From contig JAXGYX010000001.1 of assembly GCA_040772065.1 (NCBI GenBank), positions 806,001 through 870,000 on the forward strand: a stretch of 64,000 nt of DNA. Direction: 5' to 3'. Position 1 is the stretch's first letter. Each line of letters starts with the position of its first letter. The position numbers were made by a program, and so were the translations under genes. The notes below the pieces were generated by a model, which had not been told where the DNA came from, did no database searches, and worked only from the letters and a program-made list of their open reading frames with translations. Below are positions 53,122 through 63,130 of the stretch, one piece after another. Origin of the DNA: JAXGYX01 sp040772065 (lineage in GTDB: Bacteria; Bacillota; Clostridia; Saccharofermentanales; Fastidiosipilaceae).

Positions 53122-53877
53122 TTATTGAATTGAGAAAAGATCCAGCAGTTGTCTCAACTCGCACGCCTTGATCTGGCCGGGCGCGCTGGCTTGAACACCG
53201 CTGCCGAAACTGATGTTGGAGCCAAACAGCTCACCCGCGACCCTAGTGATCAGACCAAGCCGACCCATCGAGATCGCGACAAGCGGACAATCGAGTGTTC
53301 GACTCATTCGAGCGGATAGATTCAACATCCGGATCACATCGTCTTTGCTCTGAGGCATGCAGGCGATTTTGGCGATATCGGCCCCCAGCCTGACCATTTC
53401 CAGCATCCTTCGCTCCAACTCATCGTCATCCGGTGTCCGCGTGAAATCGTGATTGGATAAAATCACGGTCAAACCGGCTTCGCGCGCAAGAATAATCAAT
53501 TGATCAATCCGCGACCGGTCATGAAACAGCTCAATGTCGATCGCGTCACCCAGTTTTTGATCGATGGCTGTGTTCAAGAGGGCGAAATAATCATCCTCGT
53601 CCGCCTTGTGCTCGCCACCCTCGCCGTGTGAGCGATAGGTAAAGATAATTGGCAAATCGGTCCGCCCGCAGAGCGCCCGGTAGGCCGGCGCCAAATCAGC
53701 GGGAGCCGAACCCGTTAGGAAATGATCCACCCTCCATTCGGCGGCGTCACAACAGGACAGCTCGCCCGCCTCCCGCTCCAACTCTTCAACCGTGCGCCCG
53801 GTCAACGGCACAAAGACACTGACTGTGGACTTTGTGATCGGATGACCGCCAAGGAGGACCGTTTTTTCACACATCAT
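53122..53877 (-). CDS. aroD: Type I 3-dehydroquinate dehydratase
   Basis: 251-aa Schiff-base-forming enzyme that makes 3-dehydroshikimate, the substrate of AroE. Glu in the CDAAEWRVDHF segment, His in ILSNHDFTRTP and the Schiff-base Lys in GADIAKIACMPQS are the active-site residues. Start ATG at 53877. It sits directly upstream of aroE. Confidence 0.92.
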   Translation of the reverse strand: MMCEKTVLLGGHPITKSTVSVFVPLTGRTVEELEREAGELSCCDAAEWRVDHFLTGSAPADLAPAYRALCGRTDLPIIFTYRSHGEGGEHKADEDDYFALLNTAIDQKLGDAIDIELFHDRSRIDQLIILAREAGLTVILSNHDFTRTPDDDELERRMLEMVRLGADIAKIACMPQSKDDVIRMLNLSARMSRTLDCPLVAISMGRLGLITRVAGELFGSNISFGSGVQASAPGQIKACELRQLLDLFSIQ

Positions 53878-53925
53878 TTCACGCTCAATTCTCTTTTGTC
53901 CGATCCATCGCCGCCGTGTTTTAGA

Positions 53926-54273
53926 TCAAACCTTCAGCACGATGGCCAGCAATTCCATCTCATCATCTCCGGTATTCAGCAAACTGTGGCTGTCACCGTC
54001 CGGGGTGTATATCAATGTGCCCGGGCCAACCGGTTTTTCTTCTCCATTGTCGTTTACCACGCCGGTGCCCTTTAATATATAGTAGAGCTCAAAATCACCG
54101 GTATGTGTGTGAAAACCAATCTCACTGCCCGGTTCCATGCGCAGGCGATTGCAGAGCTTGATCACTCCATGCCATTGATCTTCGCTGAGCATCGGTCGGG
54201 CCAGCAGTTGTCCGGCCCCGCCGTAGGCGTTAATTCTGACAATTTCGGGAATCGCATTGGTGTCAATAATCAT
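53926..54273 (-). CDS. Single-domain cupin
   Basis: 115-aa beta-barrel cupin. The metal-binding motif GSEIGFHTHTGDFELYYILKG (His pair, Glu) is at residues 45-65, and GTLIYTPDGDSHSL is the second motif. The ATG at 54273 follows AAAAGGAGAT; the longer frame upstream is ignored. Small cupins often bind sugars or serve as stress or exopolymer proteins; no substrate is apparent here. Confidence 0.85.
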   Translation of the reverse strand: MIIDTNAIPEIVRINAYGGAGQLLARPMLSEDQWHGVIKLCNRLRMEPGSEIGFHTHTGDFELYYILKGTGVVNDNGEEKPVGPGTLIYTPDGDSHSLLNTGDDEMELLAIVLKV

Positions 54274-54317
54274 TTTACAATCTCCTTTTATTTTCCATAT
54301 GGATTTGAACAGACAAA

Positions 54318-55007
54318 TTATAGCGAAGGTGAACCGCACGCGTCGTCCGGTGTGATGAACAGCGCGCCGCTGCCACTTCGAATCTCAATCGTGAATTTGG
54401 ACGAGCTTGGGTCGATCGAATTGCTGACCGCCCGGGCGGATCCAAATGAAAGGGTGTGGTCGTTCAAGGTGTAGCGCAAGCCGGTGTAGGACACTCCGGT
54501 CAGCCGTTCGCTCAACGGTAACAAGGAGATCATCATGCCGACGGCGTCCGCCGAATTGAACTCTATTTTACGGGGGCCGACCAGAAGATGGCAGTCGGTC
54601 TCTCCATCGGTCAATTCGATCGCCACACCAAATTGAGCGGCGGTTTTGGACGCCATCAAAATATTCGCCAGCACATGATCGGGTCGCACCTCGCTGAACG
54701 CGCCGATGATCAAGATCTCATCGGCTCCGCTTTCAACCGCCGCGCGCAGGGCCAGCTCCCCATCGGTGAAGTTCTTGTTGGGATCGAAACGTCGGATTTG
54801 GACCTGATTCCGATGGCGCGACAGCCAGGCGCGCGCCTCCTCACTCACCGAATCCATATCGCCCATCCATTCGTCGGGCAGAATGTCCAGCTTGTGCAAA
54901 TGATCCAGGCCGCCGTCGGCGGCAATGACACGCTCCGCCTCCCCGATTCGGACGCGGAGCGTTTGACACGGTTGAAATCGGCCACTTAAGCTTACGACAG
55001 CGCGCAT
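54318..55007 (-). CDS. thiN: Thiamine pyrophosphokinase
   Basis: 229-aa enzyme that makes thiamine pyrophosphate from thiamine and ATP. VIAADGGLDHLHKLDILPDEWMGDMDSVS is the ATP/metal site, DPNKNFTDGELAL and GAFSEVRPDHVLANI are family motifs. The ATG at 55007 lies inside the rpe end (16-base overlap). It closes the priA-to-thiN cluster, the usual position in Firmicutes. Confidence 0.92.
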   Translation of the reverse strand: MRAVVSLSGRFQPCQTLRVRIGEAERVIAADGGLDHLHKLDILPDEWMGDMDSVSEEARAWLSRHRNQVQIRRFDPNKNFTDGELALRAAVESGADEILIIGAFSEVRPDHVLANILMASKTAAQFGVAIELTDGETDCHLLVGPRKIEFNSADAVGMMISLLPLSERLTGVSYTGLRYTLNDHTLSFGSARAVSNSIDPSSSKFTIEIRSGSGALFITPDDACGSPSL

Positions 55008-55678
55008 CGCTTCAGTGAGGTTATGGCCTCGCAAGGATCGTCGGTTCCGTAGCAGGCGGAGCCGGCGACCAGCATATTGGCACCTGCCTCATACACTTCT
55101 TTGATGGTGGTTGTGGTGATGCCACCATCCACCTGGATGTGGGCGTCGATGCCGCGCTCGTCCATCATGGCGCGCAGACGACGGATCTTGTCGGTTGTCG
55201 CCTTGATATATTTTTGTCCGCCGAATCCCGGATTCACACTCATCAGCAAGATCAGGTCGACCTCCGGCAATATTTCCTCGACGGCGCAGAGCGGGGTCGC
55301 CGGGTTGATGACCACGCCGACTCCACAGCCCGCGTCGCGGATCTGCTGGGTCACGCGATGAAGATGCGGACAGGTTTCCGTGTGCACAGTGATCAGATCA
55401 GCGCCGGCGGCGGCGAAGTCATTGATAAATGGCGCGGGATCCTTGATCATCAAATGCACATCAATCGGCAGATCGGTGTAAGATCGGATTGCCTTGACGA
55501 CCGGCATACCGATCGTGATGTTCGGCACAAACACACCGTCCATCACATCGACATGAATGGTGTCCGCGTGGCTTGACACCAGTCGAACGTCCTCACCCAA
55601 GTTCGCGAAATCGGCCGAGAGGATGGATGGACAAATCATCACTTCACCTTTGCACTCGCTGTACGGTTTCAATTTCAT
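54992..55678 (-). CDS. rpe: Ribulose-phosphate 3-epimerase
   Basis: 228-aa pentose phosphate enzyme interconverting ribulose-5-P and xylulose-5-P. The TIM-barrel motifs are CPSILSADFANLGED, HVDVMDGVFVPNITIG, DVHLMIKDP, LLMSVNPGFGGQKY and VDGGITTTT. The ATG at 55678 was used because GGAGGTGA precedes it by five bases, giving an extra 13-residue lead; an internal ATG at 55639 is the other candidate. Follows rsgA by three bases. Confidence 0.94.
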   Translation of the reverse strand: MKLKPYSECKGEVMICPSILSADFANLGEDVRLVSSHADTIHVDVMDGVFVPNITIGMPVVKAIRSYTDLPIDVHLMIKDPAPFINDFAAAGADLITVHTETCPHLHRVTQQIRDAGCGVGVVINPATPLCAVEEILPEVDLILLMSVNPGFGGQKYIKATTDKIRRLRAMMDERGIDAHIQVDGGITTTTIKEVYEAGANMLVAGSACYGTDDPCEAITSLKRCALS

Positions 55679-55681
55679 AAG

Positions 55682-56689
55682 TCACCTCCGTTTTTTTCTT
55701 AAATAAATGGGAATATCATCCAATTGTCTACGAAATAATTGGTAGCGGTCCAGTCTGTCCGCAAGATGTTGTTCGAAGTCACAGGTTCCGGGCGCATTTG
55801 AGTCCGATTTAAGTTCAGGCTGTTCGACCAACATCCGCACCGCGCAACCCGGTTCATCGAGATGCCGACAGGTGTTGAACCTGCAGTCTTCAACTAAATT
55901 CTCGAATTCCGGATAACCCAGTATCACCTCCTCGGGTTTGATCCCGATATCCGCTAGTTCCATAGATGTGAATCCCGGCGTGTCGGTCAGATATCCGCCC
56001 GCGCAGGGTATCAGCTCAACGTGTCGGGTCGTGTGTCTGCCACGTCCCAGTTTTTCGCTCAGAGAGCCGGTTTCCATCACTTTTGCCCCCATCAGGCGGT
56101 TGACAACTGTCGATTTGCCGGTTCCGGAAGGACCGGCGAAGGCGATTGTAAGATGTCCGCCGCACTGTTCTTTGATCTGTCGATCCAATTCGTCGGACTG
56201 ATCTTTCGCGGTCACGTTGGTGGAAAACCCGCTTTTTGCGTAACAGTCCGCCAGCCGCGTCGCGCCCGGACGATCCAAATCCGCCTTGGTGATCAGAATG
56301 GTCGGCTTGACACGCAGCGCGCCACAGACGATCAAGAGTTTGTCGAGCAACAGCAAATCCGGTTCCGGGTCTTGAACCGAGAATGTCAGATACAAGATGT
56401 CAATGTTCGCGATGGGCGGACGGATCAACAGATTTTCGCGCTCTTTGATCCAGTCAATCCGGGCCGGTATTTGATCATCGCCGGTCAACGTGCACTTGAC
56501 ATCATCACCGGGCGTCGGGGTCAGATTATGTTTGCGAAAAATACCTCTCGGCTTGGCTAACAGTTTCCTGCCGTCGTTCAGTTCGATTGTGTAGATCCCC
56601 CCCACACCTTTCAGAATCATTCCCGGAAACGACCGGCCCTCAAGATCGGGGTAACGCGGATCTTTCACCGGGTTGTTTGACTCACTCAT
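55682..56689 (-). CDS. rsgA: Small ribosomal subunit biogenesis GTPase RsgA
   Basis: 335-aa circularly permuted GTPase that checks 30S maturation. An N-terminal OB-fold is followed by TKADL (G4), GPSGTGKSTVVN (G1), TRHVELI (G2/G3 region, DTPGF) and a C-terminal zinc site (CRFNTCRHLDEPGCAV). The ATG at 56689 overlaps the prkC stop by eight bases. Part of the conserved kinase-phosphatase-RsgA cluster, and RsgA is a known PrkC substrate in Bacillus. Confidence 0.95.
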   Translation of the reverse strand: MSESNNPVKDPRYPDLEGRSFPGMILKGVGGIYTIELNDGRKLLAKPRGIFRKHNLTPTPGDDVKCTLTGDDQIPARIDWIKERENLLIRPPIANIDILYLTFSVQDPEPDLLLLDKLLIVCGALRVKPTILITKADLDRPGATRLADCYAKSGFSTNVTAKDQSDELDRQIKEQCGGHLTIAFAGPSGTGKSTVVNRLMGAKVMETGSLSEKLGRGRHTTRHVELIPCAGGYLTDTPGFTSMELADIGIKPEEVILGYPEFENLVEDCRFNTCRHLDEPGCAVRMLVEQPELKSDSNAPGTCDFEQHLADRLDRYQLFRRQLDDIPIYLRKKRR

Positions 56690-58709
56690 CGATCACCGCG
56701 GCATCAGGGGGGCCAAAGGCGTTGGCCGGTCTTTGATACTGATTGTATGGACCGGGACTGACGCCTGAGTCAGTGGAGGCGGAGTTGGATGAGATGGCCG
56801 GCGGTTCGCTTGAGGGCGGCACGGTCGTCGGCGGGGCGGACTCGGTTGTTGGCGGAGTGGTCGCGGGGGGCGCGGTGGTTGTGGTCGTCGGTGGTTCGGT
56901 CGTGGTTGTTGTCGGTGGCAAGGTCGTCGGCGGACGGGTCGTGGTCGCCTCCGTCGTCGTCGTGGTCGTCGGGAAAGCCTCGCTGTGGCTGCCAAAGACA
57001 ATCCGGATCGTGGTTCCCGCGGGCACCTTGGTTCCCGATCCCGGGCTGAAGTTGATCACGTACTGGTCGGCGGCGGGTAGATCCGGGTTGGCGCTGTCCA
57101 CCGTGATATCCGCGTTCAGATTGGCCTCGGTCAACATTTTGATTGCGACATCCCTCTGTTTGCCCTTGATGTCAGGCACCTCGACGTCTTCCATTCCATC
57201 GCTGACGTATAGTGTGATTGTGGCCCCGACCGACATCACAGTGCCGGCCGCCGGATCGGTGCGGATGATGTGGTTGACCGGCACCTCCGAGTTGTTCTCA
57301 TGCACCACTTTCACATCATAATTAAACTCACTAGAAGACAGTTCCTTCCAGACCGCATTGAATTCGGCGAAAGTGTAATCCTTAAGGCGCAGCTTGTCGG
57401 CTCCTTCGCTGACGACAAGACTGATATCCGTGATGCTCGTGGGCTTGATCATCTTGCCCTCTTCGGGATACTGCTCGACTATCTGATTGGCGGGATAAGA
57501 GTCGGAGGGCGTCTGGGATATTCTGACTTTGCTGGTGTCGATCCCGTTTTTTTGCAGTTCAGCCAAGGCTTCCGGCAAAGTGACGCCGACAAAGTTCGGC
57601 ATTTCATAGTCGGCTCCGACGACTTGTTTTGAATGCATGGAGCGCGCCATTAAAATCACGCCCGCCACAATCAACAGAGCCAGCACGGTCACCACGGCGA
57701 CCACCAATCCGGTCTCCTTTTTGCGACTCGAGCGACGCTGGTGGATGGATTTTTCGAGCTCTTTGACTTTTTGGTAGTTTGTCTCCTCCATCAGAGAATT
57801 TCCCTGATTGGTCGTGGCGGCGAAATCGTCCGTCACGTCCACAACGCCATAATCACCGTCCGGATTCAACATGAAGCTGTCCAGCTCATTGATCAATTCC
57901 CGAGCGCTGGCGTACCGCTCACTTTGTGATTTACGAATGCACTTCATGATGATGTTGGAAATGCCGATCGGAATGTCGCTGTATAACTCATGTGGAGGCT
58001 TGGGTTGCTCCTGAAGGTGCTTGATCGCGACGGCGACCGGTGTCTCACCGTCAAACGGCACGTCTCCGGTCAACATCTCATACATGAGAATACCCAATGA
58101 GTAAATATCGGCTTTTTCTCCCACCATGCCGCCCCTGGCCTGTTCGGGAGAAAAATAATGGACCGATCCCATGGCGTTTCCGCTGGTCAACGTGATCGTG
58201 TTGGAGGTGGAGGCGCGGGCGATGCCGAAGTCAGTTACCAACGCCTTGCGATCCGGAGTCACCATGATGTTGTGGGGCTTGATATCCCGGTGCACGATGC
58301 CCGCGGCGTGTGCGTTCTCAAGCGCCAGCGCGATCTGCGTGCCGACAGGGACAGCCACCCTCCAGTCCAGTCGTCCGTAATGATCGATCAACTCTTTTAG
58401 CGTGGTGCCCTCGATATATTCTTGAATCATATATCGAACACCTTTATCTTCACCGACATCCAAAACCTTGACGATGTTGGGATGCGACAAACTGGACGCG
58501 GCTTTCGCCTCGGTGTCAAAGCGGCGCACAAACTCCTCGTCCTGTGCAAGCTCGGTTTTCAAAATCTTCACCGCGACATCTCTACCGGTGCGCTGATCGA
58601 CCGCCAGATAGACGAGCGCCATGCCACCGGTGCCGATTAGACGAATGATTTGATAATGATTGTCCAGTTTTGTACCGGTTGTGATCGTTGACCTGGTCAC
58701 TTCTTCCAT
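56682..58709 (-). CDS. prkC: PASTA-domain Ser/Thr protein kinase (PrkC/Stk1)
   Basis: 675-aa membrane kinase sensing peptidoglycan. Kinase domain (about 15-275) with GTGGMALVYLA, VAVKIL, HRDIKPHN and DFGIARA; one transmembrane helix (about 335-357, VVAVVTVLALLIVAGVILMA). Outside the cell are three PASTA-like repeats (about 365-585) and a long Thr/Pro-rich tail (about 590-650) as found in wall-spanning proteins. The start ATG at 58709 has a weak site. Overlaps rsgA by eight bases and follows prpC by 97 bp. Confidence 0.94.
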   Translation of the reverse strand: MEEVTRSTITTGTKLDNHYQIIRLIGTGGMALVYLAVDQRTGRDVAVKILKTELAQDEEFVRRFDTEAKAASSLSHPNIVKVLDVGEDKGVRYMIQEYIEGTTLKELIDHYGRLDWRVAVPVGTQIALALENAHAAGIVHRDIKPHNIMVTPDRKALVTDFGIARASTSNTITLTSGNAMGSVHYFSPEQARGGMVGEKADIYSLGILMYEMLTGDVPFDGETPVAVAIKHLQEQPKPPHELYSDIPIGISNIIMKCIRKSQSERYASARELINELDSFMLNPDGDYGVVDVTDDFAATTNQGNSLMEETNYQKVKELEKSIHQRRSSRKKETGLVVAVVTVLALLIVAGVILMARSMHSKQVVGADYEMPNFVGVTLPEALAELQKNGIDTSKVRISQTPSDSYPANQIVEQYPEEGKMIKPTSITDISLVVSEGADKLRLKDYTFAEFNAVWKELSSSEFNYDVKVVHENNSEVPVNHIIRTDPAAGTVMSVGATITLYVSDGMEDVEVPDIKGKQRDVAIKMLTEANLNADITVDSANPDLPAADQYVINFSPGSGTKVPAGTTIRIVFGSHSEAFPTTTTTTEATTTRPPTTLPPTTTTTEPPTTTTTAPPATTPPTTESAPPTTVPPSSEPPAISSNSASTDSGVSPGPYNQYQRPANAFGPPDAAVIDE

Positions 58710-58806
58710 TTTCCGTTAACACCTCATAACAATAATCTTAAACCATTAATTTATGATAAATCGCGGACCGCGGCCGACGACGAGGTCGGTCGGTCCCGTT
58801 AAGCTT

Positions 58807-59556
58807 TTACGCGAAGCCAACGACAACTGTGACGTTGTCGGCCCCACCGACGCGGTTCGCCTGATCCACCAGATCGGTCGCCGCCGTCTTGGGTGTGTCT
58901 GCCTCTTTCAATATGCGAAAAATCTCGGACTCTTCTACATAGTCATGTAGTCCGTCGGTGGAAAATAAAACCCGGTCGCCCTTCCCGATATCATAGACCG
59001 CAACATCCGGTGATGTGTACTCCGGTGTGCCCAGCGCCCTTGTCACCACATTTCGCTTGGGGTGGTTGATCGCCTGATCCTGGGTCAATTCACCGCGGTC
59101 CACCAGCGACTGAACCAAGGTGTGATCCAGCGTCAGGTGCATGAGTTCACCCAAATGCATCAGATAGGCGCGGCAGTCGCCGACATGGGCGACAACCAAA
59201 TGATTGTTTTGAAAGATTCCAACGGTGACGGTCGTGCCCATCCCCTCGTTGCTCTCGTCGTCCAGTGATTTCAAATGCACGCGGACATTCGCCTTTTCGA
59301 TGACGCCGCGCACCAGGACGATGATGTCGTCGACCGACATGTTGGCTGTCATATCCCGGGACAAACATTCGGAAATATATTTGACAGCAATGCTCGAGGC
59401 CAGCTCTCCGCGCTTGTGTCCACCCATGCCGTCCGCCAATATCACGACGTAGGTGGTGCCTCTCCCACTGAGCACCATGTAGGAGTCTTCGTTGTTGCGC
59501 CGCGTCAGGCCCATGTCGGTGAGGGCGGCGAATTGAATATGTCCTTTGCTGTTCAT
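58807..59556 (-). CDS. prpC: PP2C-type protein phosphatase (PrpC/Stp1)
   Basis: 249-aa metal-dependent phosphatase that reverses PrkC phosphorylation. The motifs are TDMGLTRRNNEDSYMVL, ILADGMGGHKRGELAS (metal Asp) and LVDQANRVGGADNVTVVV. Start ATG at 59556 overlapping the rlmN stop (ATGA). Complete and in the expected place next to prkC. Confidence 0.95.
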   Translation of the reverse strand: MNSKGHIQFAALTDMGLTRRNNEDSYMVLSGRGTTYVVILADGMGGHKRGELASSIAVKYISECLSRDMTANMSVDDIIVLVRGVIEKANVRVHLKSLDDESNEGMGTTVTVGIFQNNHLVVAHVGDCRAYLMHLGELMHLTLDHTLVQSLVDRGELTQDQAINHPKRNVVTRALGTPEYTSPDVAVYDIGKGDRVLFSTDGLHDYVEESEIFRILKEADTPKTAATDLVDQANRVGGADNVTVVVGFA

Positions 59557-60653
59557 ATGGTTCGATTTCTCCTCAATTGACCACAGGCGGCGGATATGTC
59601 GGTTCCCAGCTCCCGCCTGACCGTGCAGGCGATCTTGTGTGAAGTCAGGATGGTTTGAAATGCTTGGATGGCCTTCTCCTCGCTGCGCGTCAGGTCGCCA
59701 CCGGGCAGGTTGTTGCCGGGAATCAGATTGACATGGCAGAGCTGTCCTTTTAACAGATCGGCCAATTGTTCGGCGCAGGCGGGTCGGTCGTTGATCTGAT
59801 CGAACAGCGCGTACTCATAAGTAATTCGGCGCTTGGTGATTTGTTGGTAGACGCGGCAGGCGTCCATCAACTCCTCGAGTGGCCATTGTTTGGCGACCGG
59901 CATCAGCGATTCACGGATCTGATCGTTGGGCGCGTGCAGCGAAACCGCCAGCGTGATCGCCAATTTCAGATTCGCCAGCTGTAGAATCTGTGGAACCAGG
60001 CCACAGGTGGAAACCGTGATACGGCGCATGCTGATGTTCAATCCCTGCGGAGAGTTCGCATATCGTAAAAACCGCACCAGGTTGTCAAAATTGTCCAAAG
60101 GCTCGCCAATGCCCATTACGGTGGCGTGATCGATTCGGGTTTTGCGATCCCTGCCAATCAGCGCGACTTGGGCGGCCATCTCCCCGCCGGTCAGATCGCG
60201 TCCGAATCCGGCCCCGGTCGATGCGCAAAAGCGACAGCCCATGGCGCAGCCCGATTGCGAAGACACGCAGACCGAGGCGCCCTGTCTATATTTCATGAAC
60301 ACACTCTCAATGAGATTTCCATCGGTCAGCTGAAAGACATATTTCACCGTTTCGTCCAATTTGGACGAAACCGCCTCCAGCAACGTCAGACCCGCAAAAT
60401 CAAAACTTTGACGAAGATCCGCGCGCAATCGCGCGGGAATGTTGCTGAGATCCTCGACATCGCGCACGCCTTTGGACAGCCATTGACGAATCTGCCGTGA
60501 ACGATACGTGGGATAACCGTGCTTGTCCAGCCAGTTATCCAGCTCTTCGACTGTCACGTCATATATATATTGTTTTGGTGAGCCGCTGACGCTCTGATCT
60601 TCGCGGGGACGATCCGTTGCGCGCACGGCGGATGTTTGTTGATCAATTCGCAT
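59553..60653 (-). CDS. rlmN: Dual-specificity 23S rRNA/tRNA methyltransferase RlmN
   Basis: 366-aa radical-SAM enzyme that methylates A2503 of 23S rRNA and A37 of tRNA. The iron-sulfur cluster is held by SGCAMGCRFCAST (CxxxCxxC), with ESVFMKYR and GMGEPLDNFDNL nearby; the C-terminal Cys is in KIACTVRRELGTDISAACGQL. The ATG at 60653 after CGGAG is chosen; the longer frame has no support. Overlaps prpC by four bases. Confidence 0.94.
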   Translation of the reverse strand: MRIDQQTSAVRATDRPREDQSVSGSPKQYIYDVTVEELDNWLDKHGYPTYRSRQIRQWLSKGVRDVEDLSNIPARLRADLRQSFDFAGLTLLEAVSSKLDETVKYVFQLTDGNLIESVFMKYRQGASVCVSSQSGCAMGCRFCASTGAGFGRDLTGGEMAAQVALIGRDRKTRIDHATVMGIGEPLDNFDNLVRFLRYANSPQGLNISMRRITVSTCGLVPQILQLANLKLAITLAVSLHAPNDQIRESLMPVAKQWPLEELMDACRVYQQITKRRITYEYALFDQINDRPACAEQLADLLKGQLCHVNLIPGNNLPGGDLTRSEEKAIQAFQTILTSHKIACTVRRELGTDISAACGQLRRNRTI

Positions 60654-60747
60654 ATTATTCTCCGACGTCACCTCGGCCGGGCCGAGCCAAACGTTCAAAC
60701 GTCCTAACAAATTAGGATGCAAACTTGGTAGTATTATAGCATTCTTT

Positions 60748-62139
60748 TCAATCTGTGATTCGTTCCAGCGCCGCGATGAAAAAACCTTCACAGTCCACTT
60801 TGTCGGGAAGTAAGGTCAAAGATCCATTCTTCGCTTGTTCAAAAATGGAGCTGTCCAGACTTGTCAGGCGCGGAGGAAGTAAGCTCGAAAGATCATAGGC
60901 GCGAAAAGAGTGGCCATTTTTCTCCAAAAAAGCTTGAACGACCCCTTCATTTTCAGCGGGATTGATCGTGCAGGTGCTGTAAATCAGCCTGCCTCCAAGT
61001 CGGACGGCTTCCGCCGAAGCCTGTAGGATTGTCATTTGAAGTGGTGGCAACGACCGGATTTGTTCATATGTCATACGAAAACGCAGTTCGGGCCGATTGG
61101 CCAATTGGCCAAGTCCGCTACAGGGGGCGTCGACGAGCACCCGGTCGAAGCCGCGACGGTCTTGCGGAAGCGGGATCGCCGCGTCACCGGTTTGGACCAA
61201 CACATTGTCCAGCCTCAGGCGCCTCATGTTTTGCCCGATCAGCCGCACTCGAGCGGGATGAATGTCGCGCGCGACGACCTGCCCGGTTGGTCCGACCTGT
61301 TCGGCCAGTTGAGCGGTCTTGCCTCCGGGCGCGGCGCACACATCGAGGGCGCGCTGAGCGGCTTTCGCGTCCACCAGATGACCGGCGAGCATCGCGCCTT
61401 CTCCCTGCACATAAAACGAGCCGTCAGCAAAGGCTCGCAAGCGCTCAAGTGGCGTGGGCAGTTCCTCTATGATTCTTGCCTGTGGGAAAAAGGCGCCGAC
61501 TGACAGCTTAACTTGAGGGTCGTCATCGATAAAAGAATCGCGAACCCGGATCGTCAACGGAGGCGGTTTGGCGAACGCCTCCATTATATCCTCGGCCCGA
61601 CTCTCGCCGAACCATGATTTGAGCAAACCTCCAAGCTCAGGTATCAGCGCGTGTCGCAGCGCGAAATCGCGCCGTGGCAGCGACAGAGGTGTGGTGGCCG
61701 CCTTGCGAAGGACACCGTTTACCAGACCGACCGCTCCCGGATTCGCAACCAGACGCGTGAGTTTACATGATTCGTCCACAACCGCAGCCGCGGGCACCGC
61801 GAATGACCAGTGGATTTGCCACATTCCCATCCGCAGCACAGTGCGCACCGCCGGTTGCAGTTTTTCAAGGGGGGTATCGCTGATCTTGCTCAACAGGTAG
61901 TCGATCGTGACCAGGCGGGTGACCGTTCCGTAGACGATGGCTGTTGCGAATGAGCGCTCCCTCGCGTCCAATCTGACTCCATTTAAAACATAATTCAAAG
62001 ATAAATTGGTGTAGCCGTCCTCCTCAAGCACCCTGTACAGCGCTTTGAAGGCGATCGTCCGCGCGGTTGGCTTTGCCAAGCGAGGCCAGGCGCGGTTCCT
62101 TTTGCCCAAAGTCGGGTCGCCAACGGCGCGGTTTGTCAT
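60748..62139 (-). CDS. rsmB: 16S rRNA m5C967 methyltransferase RsmB
   Basis: 463-aa enzyme. An N-terminal NusB-like domain (about 20-150) is followed by the methyltransferase with CAAPGGKTAQL (SAM), DAPCSGLG and STCTINPAEN, which hold the two catalytic Cys. The ATG at 62139, two bases after the fmt stop, is taken; the longer frame runs into fmt. Ends about 95 bp before rlmN, within the same cluster. Confidence 0.94.
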   Translation of the reverse strand: MTNRAVGDPTLGKRNRAWPRLAKPTARTIAFKALYRVLEEDGYTNLSLNYVLNGVRLDARERSFATAIVYGTVTRLVTIDYLLSKISDTPLEKLQPAVRTVLRMGMWQIHWSFAVPAAAVVDESCKLTRLVANPGAVGLVNGVLRKAATTPLSLPRRDFALRHALIPELGGLLKSWFGESRAEDIMEAFAKPPPLTIRVRDSFIDDDPQVKLSVGAFFPQARIIEELPTPLERLRAFADGSFYVQGEGAMLAGHLVDAKAAQRALDVCAAPGGKTAQLAEQVGPTGQVVARDIHPARVRLIGQNMRRLRLDNVLVQTGDAAIPLPQDRRGFDRVLVDAPCSGLGQLANRPELRFRMTYEQIRSLPPLQMTILQASAEAVRLGGRLIYSTCTINPAENEGVVQAFLEKNGHSFRAYDLSSLLPPRLTSLDSSIFEQAKNGSLTLLPDKVDCEGFFIAALERITD

Positions 62140-62140
62140 G

Positions 62141-63130
62141 TCAACACTCACCAAACGAAGTGCCCGCCATATAATTATGCGCGCACACCTGCGCTGTGAG
62201 TCGTTTGCCGCCCGCTGTCTGCAATTCCAGTATTTCAAGCAGATCGCCCGGTTTGTCCGGATCGCCGCAATTCACCAACATTCGCCCGCCCCCACAGGAC
62301 ATGATCATGCCCGGTGTCGCGCTTTTGCGTTTTTGTTCGGGTAGGGTGTCCCACAAATCCGACGGACGCTCAGGCAGCGCCGTGCGGTGGACTTTGATCG
62401 GTTCGCCATTTAACGTGGTCGAAGCGCAGGGCCAACAGAATGTGCCCCGGACCAGATTGTGGATCTCCCGCGCGCTTTTGCTCCAGTCGATCAAACCGGT
62501 CTCACGGGTCATCATCGCGGCGTGCGTCACCGCCTCCTCATCTTGTTCCCACGGAATCAATCCGTCCACAATGCGATCCAATGTCGGTGGCAGCACCTCA
62601 GCGCCCAGTGTCGCCAGGCGGTCCATCAGTTCCGGAGCGGTCTCGTTTGGACCGATCTCCACACTCACCTGTTCGAAAACCGGCCCCGCGTCCATCTTTT
62701 CGACCATGCGCATGATGCTTACGCCGGTCCGCGGATCACCGTTGATCACACTCCATTGCACCGGGGCCGCTCCCCGATATTTGGGCAACAAAGAGGCGTG
62801 CACATTGACGGCTTCAATGCGCGCTATGTCGAGCACTCTGCGCGGCAAAATCTTCCCATAGGCGGCCGTCACCAGAAAATCAGGTTTCTCGGCGGCGAGT
62901 CGTTCATAAAAATCATCATCCCCGGCGGATTCCGGCTGAAAGACAGGGATGTCCATTTCCAGCGCCAGCTGATGAACAGGGGTGGGGATCAGAGTTTGTT
63001 TGCGACCTTGCGGTCGATCCGGCTGACTGACCGCCAAGGTCACATGATAGTTTGATTCCGGCGCCGCCAGCTCGCGCAGCACCGTCGCCGCGAACTCCGG
63101 CGTGCCTAAAAAAACAACGTCTCGTTTCAC
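62141..63130 (-). CDS. fmt: Methionyl-tRNA formyltransferase
   Basis: 329-aa enzyme formylating initiator Met-tRNA. FLGTPEFAATVL at the front, HASLLPKYRGAAPVQWSVINGDPRTGVSIM with the catalytic Asn/His/Asp, and a C-terminal tRNA-binding domain. The start at 63130 overlaps the def stop (ATGA), coupling formyl addition with its removal. Confidence 0.96.
   Translation of the reverse strand: MKRDVVFLGTPEFAATVLRELAAPESNYHVTLAVSQPDRPQGRKQTLIPTPVHQLALEMDIPVFQPESAGDDDFYERLAAEKPDFLVTAAYGKILPRRVLDIARIEAVNVHASLLPKYRGAAPVQWSVINGDPRTGVSIMRMVEKMDAGPVFEQVSVEIGPNETAPELMDRLATLGAEVLPPTLDRIVDGLIPWEQDEEAVTHAAMMTRETGLIDWSKSAREIHNLVRGTFCWPCASTTLNGEPIKVHRTALPERPSDLWDTLPEQKRKSATPGMIMSCGGGRMLVNCGDPDKPGDLLEILELQTAGGKRLTAQVCAHNYMAGTSFGEC

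Noticed and set aside
53042..53164. Longer start for aroE
   Set aside because: It would overlap aroD and exceed the family length; the ATG at 53041 gives a normal N-terminus.
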